This document shows positions 1-6,788 of a stretch of DNA of 7,208 bases, in pieces. This stretch comes from M269 sp964625615 (lineage in GTDB: Bacteria > Pseudomonadota > Gammaproteobacteria > Enterobacterales > Alteromonadaceae): NCBI GenBank assembly GCA_964625615.1, contig CAZVDU010000182.1, positions 1 through 7,208 on the forward strand, read 5' to 3'. The translations under genes and the position numbers were made by a program. Every line of letters starts with the position of its first letter. Position 1 is the stretch's first letter. The notes beneath the pieces are model-generated. The model did no database searches and was not told the DNA's origin. It worked only from the letters and a program-made list of their open reading frames with translations.

Positions 1-720
1 CTTTATAACTGGAAAGCCAAGTTTGAAGCAGAGCAATCAGGTGTTGCTTTAGATGTAGATGAGCGATTGTGCAATGAGAGCTTTAAGGTCAGCGATTATG
101 GCGTTCAAAAGTTGATGGCTAAGCTTGGATTGGTAGTCACACAACGTGTTGCTTATAAGGCCACGACAAAACGCAAGCATAGTGATGCTCTAGCGGATAA
201 TTTGTTGAATATGAACTTCAACCCTGTTGGACCTAATTAAGTTTGGGCAGGTGATGTGACGTATTTAAGAACTGGCGAAGGCTGGATGTATTTGGCTATT
301 GTCATGGACTTATATTATCGTCGTATTGTCGGTTAACATATTGATAAACGTATGACCACTGACTTAGTCAGTAAAGCCATGATAAAAGCCTACAATCTAC
401 GTCAACCACCCAAAGGTTTGGTGTTTCACCCTGATAGATGCTCGCAGTATACGAGTAAACAATACCGCAAGCTACTCAATAGCTATGATATCAGAGCGAG
501 TATGGGTGATGTGGGTGCGTGTTGGGATAACGCTTTAGTGGAAAGGTGCTTTGGTAGTTTGAAACATGACTGGCTACTTAAGGCACCGCAACCTACACGA
601 GAACATATGCGAAATGATGTGGCAGTCTATATGCGGTATTACAACTTAGACCGGCTTCATACGGCTAACAATGATATGTCGCCAGTCGACTATGAAAAGT
701 CTTTTAGAGAAGTGTCCTGA
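1..720 (+). pseudogene. Decayed IS3-family transposase (OrfB-type DDE integrase core), 5' end outside window
   Basis: Frame 1 reads from the window edge to TGA 718-720 as an IS3-group transposase, which in intact copies cuts and joins the element's ends. Two in-frame stops break it: TAA 238-240, where relatives have Gln in a PNQVWAGD-like motif (a C-to-T change would explain it), and TAA 334-336, where a Trp is usual (GWHID-like). The catalytic triad is still readable: Asp at 253-255 (GDVTYL), Asp at 433-435, and Glu at 541-543. The second Asp and the Glu are separated by 35 residues, the classic DD(35)E spacing. The usual HSDRGSQY reads HPDRCSQY, another sign of relaxed selection. The first codons (LYNWKAKFEAEQ) resemble the helix-turn-helix end of an OrfA product, yet only about 20 codons later the frame is inside OrfB (KLMAKLGLVV). 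An internal deletion fusing orfA to orfB is therefore likely (inference). The 352-720 piece alone is not a functional gene. Confidence 0.9.
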
Positions 721-737
721 TGTAGTTGCGCAGAACA
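712..737 (+). repeat. Probable right terminal inverted repeat of the IS3-family remnant
   Basis: The element's end should lie just past the transposase stop. The stretch begins GTGTCC, overlapping the last codons, and ends in ACA at 735-737. This matches the habit of IS3-group ends to carry GTGTCC inward and a terminal CA. The left end is outside the window, so pairing cannot be tested and no target duplication can be shown. Confidence 0.3.
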
Positions 738-769
738 TGATGAAATGTATTGTTGGTCTAAGACTCTTT

Positions 770-1143
770 TTAATTAGTTAAAACATCAGAAAGTTCGATC
801 TTTGTACGATATGGCACTGCATAAACCCTATACTCTAAAGCTGCCATTTGAAAAGAAGCGGCTTTGTTGTTGCCTTTGAAGAAGGTATTTTCCCTCGTAC
901 CAAATACCCTTCTCTCGACATTTCAATTGTGTCTCTCTTGGGACTTATTTTTTATAAATATGTGATTTTATATCCATCAGCAACCTTGATAAGGTCCATG
1001 TGATCGAACTCAATAAGCCTTTGAGCTAGATTGTTATTCGATACGAGGGCAAATTTACCTTTGATAATGTTTAAAATTCCGTAAATTTATTCCTTTCCAC
1101 CTATATGCACAGTGCTGATTGAAAGTACATCCCAGAGGTTTAC
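770..1143 (-). pseudogene. Relic of a minus-strand gene, frameshifted and interrupted; family not identified
   Basis: Two protein-like stretches sit on the minus strand where no intact gene exists. The first runs from 1143 down to a stop at 954-952. It starts VNLWDVLSISTVHIGG, has an internal TAA at 1089-1087, and continues with ILNIIKGKFALVSNNN and then LAQRLIEFDHMDLIKVADG. The second, in another frame, lies between a TGA at 925-923 and a TAA at 772-770. It contains RRVFGTRENTFFKGNN, then AASFQMAALEYRVYAVPY, and ends ELSDVLTN. Both have normal residue balance and alternating hydrophobic strands and helices rather than AT-rich noise. Their order fits one protein of roughly 120 residues broken by at least one frameshift and two stops. 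The pattern (a LWD strand, a GKFALV strand, an amphipathic helix, a final strand and helix) loosely recalls small STAS-like domains, but that is a guess. The relic lies directly beside the IS remnant, so both may mark a decaying patch. Confidence 0.4.
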
Positions 1144-2313
1144 ATGTTGGTTAAATACAGCTTGTTGAGTTTTTTTTTGTTGGCGTTTTTAAGCGCCTGT
1201 GGCGGTGGTTCTGATGATGCTGTAGAGCCCCAAGTGAACCCTCCAGTCGAAGACGATAGCACTCCTGACGATGGTGGTGGTGCTGGTGGCGACGGTGGTG
1301 GCGATGGCGGTAACGGTGGTGGTGATGGCGGCAACGGTGGTGGTGATGGTGGTGGCGGCACCGGAGGAACGCCGACTGACGGTGGTAGTTTGGCAGCCAA
1401 CGGCTGTTTAAATGTGGTCATAGTAAACGGTTTTGCTTACGCTGCATGTGGTAATGCAATTGAAGTCGCTGAATTAGCCACCTTTGAAAGAAGTTTAATT
1501 GATGTGTCTGCCAACGATATAACCTTTGATGCAGATGAACAGCTATTATTTACTCAAGCAGGTGGCTTGTTAACCGCATTTGATATCAGCGATCCTGCAC
1601 AACCTAGTTTATTGGGCACAGCGAGCACCAATTTTGCTGCTTTCTCTGGATTGTCTGCTGCCAACGGCGTATTAGTGGTATCTGCAGGCGCAGGTGGTTC
1701 GAATACGCAGGTGTACACTTATACCAATTCAGATAATCCACTTACCCTAGCGACGAATGGTATCCCTTTAATTGATAGTACCACTGGCAACCCCGACGTT
1801 ACTGTTACCGCAACGACTGATGGTGTGACTGCGTTTTACTCTCAAGATATCGGTGGTGTAGCCAATTGGGCGATCCAGATTGCGCAGTTAGATGGTGACG
1901 GCAATGTTCTATCTGTTGAGCAAGATGTTGTCCTCACGCCTGGCGGCTTTAGCTTTAATCCAGTGTTTACACCAGCCAACTTCCCTGTTGAGAGCGAATT
2001 TCTTAACGATAGGCTATATGTGGCAAACTTTGCGGCGGAAGGAATTGAAGTGATTGATTTAGTAGATGACAACACTTTGTTATCACCTATATTTCTGGCC
2101 TATGAACCAACAAATGTGGCAACAGATGGTATCCAGTTATTTGTAGTAGGAGCGTCCAACAACACAGTTGATGTTATCGATCTAGCCTCATCTACTGTGA
2201 TAGACGGCCTCGTACCGACTGAAGGTTTAGCACAACCGGTTGGCGTAGCCGCCTCTTCTACTCATGTAGTGGTGGCTGATCGTACTAACGGGTTACTCAT
2301 TATCACGCGCTGA
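1144..2313 (+). CDS. Secreted lipoprotein with Gly/Asp-rich tether and beta-propeller-like (LVIVD-type) repeat domain
   Basis: A 389-residue lipoprotein. Residues 1-18 form a type II signal peptide (Lys4, a hydrophobic core, then LSAC), and Cys19 is the lipidated residue. Gly follows at +2, not Asp, so outer-membrane sorting is expected. Residues 20-43 are acidic and Pro-rich, and 44-81 are a flexible Gly/Asp/Asn tether containing three copies of a GGGDGG[N/G] heptad. From about residue 86 to the end the protein consists of repeated short beta units of the type 'name, visible value, identity' (AFDISDPAQPSLLG, GIEVIDLVDD, TVDVIDLASS, LYVANFA). These resemble LVIVD/YVTN-type propeller blades; I count six or seven. 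Cys88 and Cys102 could pair as a disulfide. AGAGG at 1134-1138 lies five bases before the ATG and supports this start. No catalytic motif is visible, so a binding, scaffold or surface role is likely but the ligand is unknown. It appears monocistronic, with a hairpin after it. Confidence 0.85.
   Translation: MLVKYSLLSFFLLAFLSACGGGSDDAVEPQVNPPVEDDSTPDDGGGAGGDGGGDGGNGGGDGGNGGGDGGGGTGGTPTDGGSLAANGCLNVVIVNGFAYAACGNAIEVAELATFERSLIDVSANDITFDADEQLLFTQAGGLLTAFDISDPAQPSLLGTASTNFAAFSGLSAANGVLVVSAGAGGSNTQVYTYTNSDNPLTLATNGIPLIDSTTGNPDVTVTATTDGVTAFYSQDIGGVANWAIQIAQLDGDGNVLSVEQDVVLTPGGFSFNPVFTPANFPVESEFLNDRLYVANFAAEGIEVIDLVDDNTLLSPIFLAYEPTNVATDGIQLFVVGASNNTVDVIDLASSTVIDGLVPTEGLAQPVGVAASSTHVVVADRTNGLLIITR
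1294..1356 (+). repeat. Three tandem 21-bp units encoding the Gly/Asp tether of the lipoprotein
   Basis: Units at 1294-1314, 1315-1335 and 1336-1356 each encode GGGDGGN or, in the last copy, GGGDGGG. The copies differ mainly at third positions (GGT/GGC, GAT). Being a multiple of three, copy-number change by slippage would lengthen or shorten the linker without breaking the frame. Further GGT/GGC-rich codons flank the array on both sides. Confidence 0.85.
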
Positions 2314-2330
2314 GTTTTAGCTAGTAAACG

Positions 2331-2355
2331 ATACCGGGATGCATTATCCCGGTAT
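2331..2355 (+). terminator. Perfect 10-bp hairpin after the lipoprotein gene; possible terminator without U-tract
   Basis: ATACCGGGAT at 2331-2340 and ATCCCGGTAT at 2346-2355 are exact reverse complements around a 5-base loop (GCATT). The hairpin begins 18 bases after the lipoprotein stop, where a terminator is expected. No run of T follows on either strand, so it may instead be an mRNA 3'-end stabiliser or a factor-dependent site. Its right arm can also pair with 2377-2386 (see findings). Confidence 0.45.
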
Positions 2356-2435
2356 GTTGAGCATACAATGCTATTACTGGGATAATAGTAGCGATACAGA
2401 GAATAATGTTGAGCCGCTGAAAATAGACTGACTAT

Positions 2436-3200
2436 ATGAAAGAAACACAATTTAGAATTGACGATAAAGTCACAGTAATAACGGGGGCTAGTAAAGGAAT
2501 AGGTAACGGCCTATCCAAGGAATTAGCCGCAATGGGTGCTAAATTGGTGCTATGTGCGAGAAACGAAGAAGAACTTAACCAGCTTGCTCAAGAAATAATC
2601 GCAGAAGGCGATTTTGCTGATGTGTTTGTCATGGATATTAACTCAATCGAGGAAATCCGTCATACATTTGAGAAGATCAATACAAAATACGGCGCGATTG
2701 ATATTCTTATCAACAATGCAGGACTTGGTTTCAATCACGCTGCATTAGACGTTACAGAAGACGATTGGGATCAAATGATGGACGTCAACATGAAAGGACT
2801 CTTCTTTTGTTGCCAACAAGCTGGTAAGCATATGATTGAGAAAGGCTCTGGAAGAATCATCAACATGAGCTCTCAGGCTAGCCTCGTGGCAATTAAAGAT
2901 CATGCGGTGTACTGTGCTTCCAAAGGCGGGGTTAATATGTTGACGAAAGTCCTCGCGTTGGAATGGGCGAATAAAGGTATAACGGTCAATGGAATAGCAC
3001 CTACTTTTACGTATACCCCCGGCACAGCTGAACGACTGGACAATCCAGAGTATTTATCTGGGGTCTTGGAACGAATACCTGCGGGTAAGGTTGTCTCTAT
3101 TCAGGACATAACTTCCGCGGTGTTATATTTGACGAGCAATAATTCAAGTATGGTTACTGGAACGACAATGGTGATAGACGGAGGATGGACGATACAATAA
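2436..3200 (+). CDS. Short-chain dehydrogenase/reductase (classical SDR, NAD(P)-dependent)
   Basis: A 254-residue classical SDR, the usual length for the family; soluble, cytosolic, expected to work as a tetramer. The Rossmann cofactor site TGASKGIG is at residues 16-23, and Arg42 at the end of beta-2 (LVLCARN) favours NADP(H) over NAD(H). Asp67 begins the adenine-contact segment, and NNAG is at 93-96. The catalytic set is complete: Asn118, Ser146, Tyr159 and Lys163 (YCASK). The end has the family's usual TGTTMVIDGGW pattern. The sequence resembles the gluconate 5-dehydrogenase / 3-oxoacyl-ACP reductase-like branch, but the substrate loop (APTFTYTPGT, about 190-200) does not name a substrate, so I give no symbol. 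The ATG is the first after an in-frame TAG at 2424-2426; no convincing Shine-Dalgarno precedes it, so translation may be weak or the start atypical. It ends about 150 bp from the convergent recQ stop. Confidence 0.93.
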   Translation: MKETQFRIDDKVTVITGASKGIGNGLSKELAAMGAKLVLCARNEEELNQLAQEIIAEGDFADVFVMDINSIEEIRHTFEKINTKYGAIDILINNAGLGFNHAALDVTEDDWDQMMDVNMKGLFFCCQQAGKHMIEKGSGRIINMSSQASLVAIKDHAVYCASKGGVNMLTKVLALEWANKGITVNGIAPTFTYTPGTAERLDNPEYLSGVLERIPAGKVVSIQDITSAVLYLTSNNSSMVTGTTMVIDGGWTIQ

Positions 3201-3240
3201 ATATTATGTAGCAGAAAGGTGAGTTTTCTTACTCAAAAGA

Positions 3241-3264
3241 CTCGTTTGGCAGATAGTAAACGAG
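3241..3264. terminator. 7-bp hairpin between convergent SDR and recQ genes; weak terminator candidate
   Basis: CTCGTTT at 3241-3247 and AAACGAG at 3258-3264 pair perfectly around a 10-base loop. The site lies between the two converging genes. On the minus strand the stem is followed by TCTTTT, a poor U-tract; on the plus strand no T-run follows. A second tiny stem (TGAGT 3220-3224 / ACTCA 3231-3235) lies beside it. A terminator role rests mainly on position. Confidence 0.25.
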
Positions 3265-3350
3265 CTCAAACCTTGTCTGATATTGCACATCATTTTGTTA
3301 TTGGTCTTCCTGCTTTAACTTCATAATTTTGTAGATGTTCGGTTAGGTTT

Positions 3351-5531
3351 CTAGTTAGAACAAAAATAAGCCCTTAACAAATGTAATTGGTCGTAGCTGA
3401 CTTGCTCGTTTAGATCATCATAAATAGGTTTTAGTCGCTCTGGCCCGTGTTTGGTAAACGAAGCCAACGCATCATCAATCTTGTTTTGGTTTAATGATAC
3501 TTCATCCAAAAGTCGGCTGGGGTTGCTAAAATTATTGCCCTGCTGCACATATTTATAAAGGTGACTGTTGATGGTGTTTGGTTTGACGTTGTATTGCTGA
3601 GCAATGGCTGGTACAGATAAGCCGTCTTCAAACGCTTTGATGATTTCCAAACTCCTGCTGCTGGTGGAAGCTTCGCTTTTGCTTTTAGCTGTCGTTGTTT
3701 TGCTGGCAGGCTGCGTGTTATTTACCTCCGTTAAATTGTGTTGCTGACAGTAGTCCGCGATTATCGTCAGAAAATGCGCGGCGTATTTGTCTAATTTGGC
3801 TTGCCCAACACCATGTATCTGCAGCAGGCTTTGCTCTGAGTGAGGGAAGTAGTAAGCCATTTCGTTTAACGTGCGATCAGAAAATACAGCATAGGGCGGT
3901 AGATTCGCCTTATCGGCTAATTGTTTGCGCTCAGTTTTAAGGATTTGTAATAGGCCTACATCACCTGGGTTTGTTATACCTTTGGTGGCGCTACGAGTCG
4001 TTGAGACTGGTTGTTGAAGTAGTGCAAAGAAAGGTGCTTTGCCTTTCAACACATCTGCGGCTTGTTGAGTGAGTTTTAATCCGCCGAATTGTTCTTCTTG
4101 TTTAAGCAAACCTTTTTGAATAAGTTGGCGAGATAGTGTCATCCATTGTTTCTTGCTGAATTCGTTGCCGATATTATAGGTAGAAAGTAAATTATGCTGA
4201 TTCTGCAATACTTTTTCGGCGTTTGAACCACGAAGTATATCAACAATATGACTGGCACCAAAACGTTGGCCAGTGCGATGTACACAAGATAAAAACTTTT
4301 GTGCCGGTACTGTTAAGTCAGATTTTTCTTTACTGTCGTTGACGCAATTGTCGCATTTCCCACACGTCTTATCTTTGGATGTTTCGCCAAAATACTGTAG
4401 TAACGGTATCCGTCTGCAATCTTCGGCTTCAGCCAATGCAAGCATTTGATTGAGGTGCATGGTGGCTAGACGTTTTTCTTGTTCGTTAGACATCTGGTCG
4501 ATAAAAAAGCGTATTTTGCCTGTATCGCCATAACCAAATAACATTAAACAATCTGCATCTAAACCATCTCGGCCAGCCCGACCTATTTGTTGATAATAGC
4601 CTTCGATATTCTTCGGTAAATCATAGTGCAGTACATAACGTACATCAGGCTTGTTGATACCCATACCAAAGGCAATCGTTGCCACCATAATGTGCACATC
4701 ATCACGAATAAAACGTTCTTGATAGTCTTGACGCTTGTCACTGTTTAGGCCTGCATGGTAAGCAAGGGCCGAATAACCATCATGTTTTAATTTTGCTGTG
4801 AGCTCATCAACCCCAGAGCGAGATTGACAATAGATGATCCCCGATTGTTCAGGATGTTTATCAACAAACGTTTTACATTGCTGATAAGGACTATCTTTGG
4901 GCAATACTTCAATAAATAAATTTGGCCTATCGAAGCTAGAGATAAACTCGCTGCTTTCCGTTATGTTTAATTGGCGTTTGATGTCTTCACGGACTCTTGG
5001 CGTTGCTGTTGCAGTAAGTGCTATACAAACGGCTTGAGGGAAACGCTCAATTAAACGGTCTAACTGTCGATATTCTGGACGAAAGTCATGACCCCATTCA
5101 GAAATACAGTGTGCTTCATCAATGGCAATACAGGCAACGTCCGTAAGGTCTAACAAATCCAATATTGCGTTTTGCAAGACAGTCTCTGGCGCTAAAAACA
5201 GCAACCTTATTTGCCCATTCCTGATAGCATTAAGGTTGTTTTGGTAATCCCCTGCTGACAGTGAACTGTTCAAAACACAGGCCGGTACTGCTAACTCCTT
5301 TAATTGCCTCACTTGATCTTGCATCAACGAAATAAGCGGTGAAATAACGATCGTTAGCTCACCAAATAGTATACCCGGTATTTGATAACACAAAGACTTC
5401 CCACCACCTGTAGGCATGATGGCTAAGGTGTTCTGTTTGTTTAAAATATTCGAAATAATCGCGTCCTGCGATTCGCGAAACTGGCTAAAACCAAAGGTGT
5501 CTTTGAGTATTTGAGTTGCTTGATTAATCAC
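3351..5531 (-). CDS. recQ: ATP-dependent DNA helicase RecQ with C-terminal helix-turn-helix extension
   Basis: A 3'-to-5' superfamily 2 helicase for recombination repair and restart of stalled forks. Domains of the 726-residue protein in order: motif 0 (FGFSQFRESQ, 13-22), Walker A (MPTGGGKS, 39-46), DEAH box (138-141) followed by the RecQ aromatic loop (CISEWGHDFRPEY), motif III (ALTATAT, 171-177), and motif VI with arginine fingers (QQIGRAGRDG, 314-323). The zinc-binding cysteines are 372, 390, 393 and 396. An RQC winged-helix region lies at about 400-505 and an HRDC domain at about 530-605. A Ser/Thr/Lys/Ala linker (about 612-635) then leads to an added helix-turn-helix unit (SVPAIAQQYNVKPNTINSHL). 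E. coli RecQ, about 610 residues, lacks this tail. The start is GTG at 5531-5529; it is the only NTG start after an in-frame TAA at 5564-5562, with AAGG nine bases upstream. All key motifs are intact, so the enzyme should be active. Confidence 0.96.
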   Translation of the reverse strand: MINQATQILKDTFGFSQFRESQDAIISNILNKQNTLAIMPTGGGKSLCYQIPGILFGELTIVISPLISLMQDQVRQLKELAVPACVLNSSLSAGDYQNNLNAIRNGQIRLLFLAPETVLQNAILDLLDLTDVACIAIDEAHCISEWGHDFRPEYRQLDRLIERFPQAVCIALTATATPRVREDIKRQLNITESSEFISSFDRPNLFIEVLPKDSPYQQCKTFVDKHPEQSGIIYCQSRSGVDELTAKLKHDGYSALAYHAGLNSDKRQDYQERFIRDDVHIMVATIAFGMGINKPDVRYVLHYDLPKNIEGYYQQIGRAGRDGLDADCLMLFGYGDTGKIRFFIDQMSNEQEKRLATMHLNQMLALAEAEDCRRIPLLQYFGETSKDKTCGKCDNCVNDSKEKSDLTVPAQKFLSCVHRTGQRFGASHIVDILRGSNAEKVLQNQHNLLSTYNIGNEFSKKQWMTLSRQLIQKGLLKQEEQFGGLKLTQQAADVLKGKAPFFALLQQPVSTTRSATKGITNPGDVGLLQILKTERKQLADKANLPPYAVFSDRTLNEMAYYFPHSEQSLLQIHGVGQAKLDKYAAHFLTIIADYCQQHNLTEVNNTQPASKTTTAKSKSEASTSSRSLEIIKAFEDGLSVPAIAQQYNVKPNTINSHLYKYVQQGNNFSNPSRLLDEVSLNQNKIDDALASFTKHGPERLKPIYDDLNEQVSYDQLHLLRAYFCSN

Positions 5532-5803
5532 GCATTTTTTCCTTTCTTCCTTGAGAGTATTTTAATTGTCCTAGCTTCAGATTAATAGCTTAGTTAGTCA
5601 ACGCGTTAGTTGGACGGTTTTTGTGGGTGCTCCAATCAATAGTGAAAGTGTCTTTAAGTCACATAGTCGAGTTTTTCGATTTATGATGCTAAAGGATTTC
5701 TGTGAAGCGCAATGTGAATTGTTAGCCGTAGTTTCTGCTAGACTGATGAAACTAAATTGATAGATAGCCCAATTATGGTTTTTAATACCTGTAAAGACGT
5801 CTA
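5532..5803. promoter_or_regulatory. Divergent recQ / lysR intergenic region with candidate operator and promoter elements
   Basis: This spacer must hold the promoters of both recQ (leftward) and the LysR gene (rightward). Visible elements: an interrupted dyad GTGAAAG-tgt-CTTT-aag-TCAC at 5642-5662; an AACGCGTT palindrome at 5600-5607 flanked by GTTAGT direct repeats 12 bp apart (5593-5598 and 5605-5610); and an extended -10-like TGCTAGACT at 5736-5744, about 60 bases before the LysR start, with only a poorly spaced TTGTTA before it. LysR-type proteins often bind upstream of their own gene, so the dyad is an operator candidate. None of these is strong enough to be certain. The 25-codon ORF at 5683-5760 has no ribosome site and is probably chance. 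Confidence 0.3.
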
Positions 5804-6685
5804 ATGCTAACCAACTTCGAAGAGATCATTTGCTTTGCAGCGGTATGTAAAGCTGGTTCCATCACACAAGCTGCGACATTGTTACAATGTTCGAAAGGGA
5901 ATGTGAGCAGAAAAATTACTGCATTGGAAAAACGGATGGGAACCAAACTATTGCAGCGCTCTACTCGCAACATTTATCTAACAGAGGCGGGAAGTCGATT
6001 TAAACCGCAAGCCATGCATATTTACGATGAAGTTCGGCAGTTCGATAATCGAACTCGTGGCGAAGAACATGAGCTTGCGGGTAACTTTAGGATTACAGCA
6101 CCTGTAGCATTGTCTACCTTTATCATTGCGCCACTGTTATTAGAACTCCATAGCGCATTTCCAAATATTCACTTTGAGTTAATCCCGACTAACGAAAACG
6201 TGAAATTGATTGAATCAGAAGTAGATCTAGCCATTCGCACAGGCAGTGTGGTTGATGATACCTTGGTTGCAAAGAAACTAGGTGAGTTTCATGAGGGCTT
6301 TTTTACGTCGTCACGAAACATGCCTGAGTTTTCTACGTTCAATACAGATGATATAGCTAAACAAGATCTTATTCTTAATCAAGACAAAGAGTTGAATCTG
6401 TTCGATGGCTCGAAAGGGCGCAGCATGATCTTTGAAAATGCTATTCAAGTGAGTGAATTTCAAATTGCTGCGAACATGCTGTTTGGCAGCCAAAGCGTTG
6501 CTTGGATACCCAGTTATTGTGAAGGTGTGAGCAAAGATGGTGAAACAATCACCCGACTACTCCCAGCCATTGGTGGACAGCCTTGGCCTGTCTATTTGGT
6601 TTTTCCTTTTCAAACCCCAGTACCGTTGAAATTAAAATCAATCATGGGCCATATCGAATCTCGTCTGTCAGGCTTATTTGAATAG
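5804..6685 (+). CDS. LysR-family transcriptional regulator
   Basis: A 293-residue LysR-type regulator, close to the usual length of about 300. Residues 1-63 are the winged helix-turn-helix with the family signature (SITQAATLLQCSKGNVSRKI, then LEKRMGTKLLQRSTR and LTEAG). A linker helix spans about 64-90, and a periplasmic-binding-protein-like effector domain runs from about 93 (FRITAPVALS) to the C-terminus. The DLAIRTG motif at 141-147 and the RSTRNIYLTEAG form place it near the CrgA/DmlR-like branch of the family, which does not reveal the inducer. The ATG is preceded by an in-frame TAA four codons upstream, so no longer start is possible; only a weak AAAGA stands as ribosome site. It is divergent from recQ and is followed 103 bp later, on the same strand, by a Rid-family gene that could be a target. 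Autoregulation from the divergent spacer is plausible but unproven. Confidence 0.92.
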   Translation: MLTNFEEIICFAAVCKAGSITQAATLLQCSKGNVSRKITALEKRMGTKLLQRSTRNIYLTEAGSRFKPQAMHIYDEVRQFDNRTRGEEHELAGNFRITAPVALSTFIIAPLLLELHSAFPNIHFELIPTNENVKLIESEVDLAIRTGSVVDDTLVAKKLGEFHEGFFTSSRNMPEFSTFNTDDIAKQDLILNQDKELNLFDGSKGRSMIFENAIQVSEFQIAANMLFGSQSVAWIPSYCEGVSKDGETITRLLPAIGGQPWPVYLVFPFQTPVPLKLKSIMGHIESRLSGLFE

Positions 6686-6788
6686 AGTATTGTTGTTGTA
6701 TGAAAACAGTGTGTTGATTTATTGGTACTAATAAAGCTAAAAAAGATCATTAAACTCAGTATCCTTCAATTGTTTTAGGTACGCCATA

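Noticed and set aside
352..720. An apparently complete 122-codon gene
   Set aside because: It is only the 3' part of the broken transposase; coding similarity continues upstream through two stops to the window edge.
1054..1089. Possible promoter for the lipoprotein gene (TTGATA 1061-1066 with TAAATT 1082-1087)
   Set aside because: The spacer is only 15 bases and the -10 match is poor; AT-rich sequence gives many such pairs, and the stretch also reads as part of the relic gene.
1140..1421. Pro-rich minus-strand ORF opposite the lipoprotein gene
   Set aside because: The Pro runs are the reverse complement of the Gly codon repeats; it has no ribosome site and no family.
1842..2075. Minus-strand ORF inside the lipoprotein gene
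   Set aside because: Antisense shadow of a well-supported coding region; no recognisable protein features.
3695..3940. Plus-strand ORF inside recQ
   Set aside because: Antisense shadow over the linker and HRDC region; protein shows no family pattern.
5683..5760. 25-codon ORF in the recQ-lysR spacer
   Set aside because: No ribosome site before it, no recognisable features, length expected by chance in this AT-rich region.
6686..6788. LysR-Rid gap searched for a terminator or operator
   Set aside because: No stable hairpin or dyad seen; only AT-rich sequence and the ribosome site of the Rid gene.
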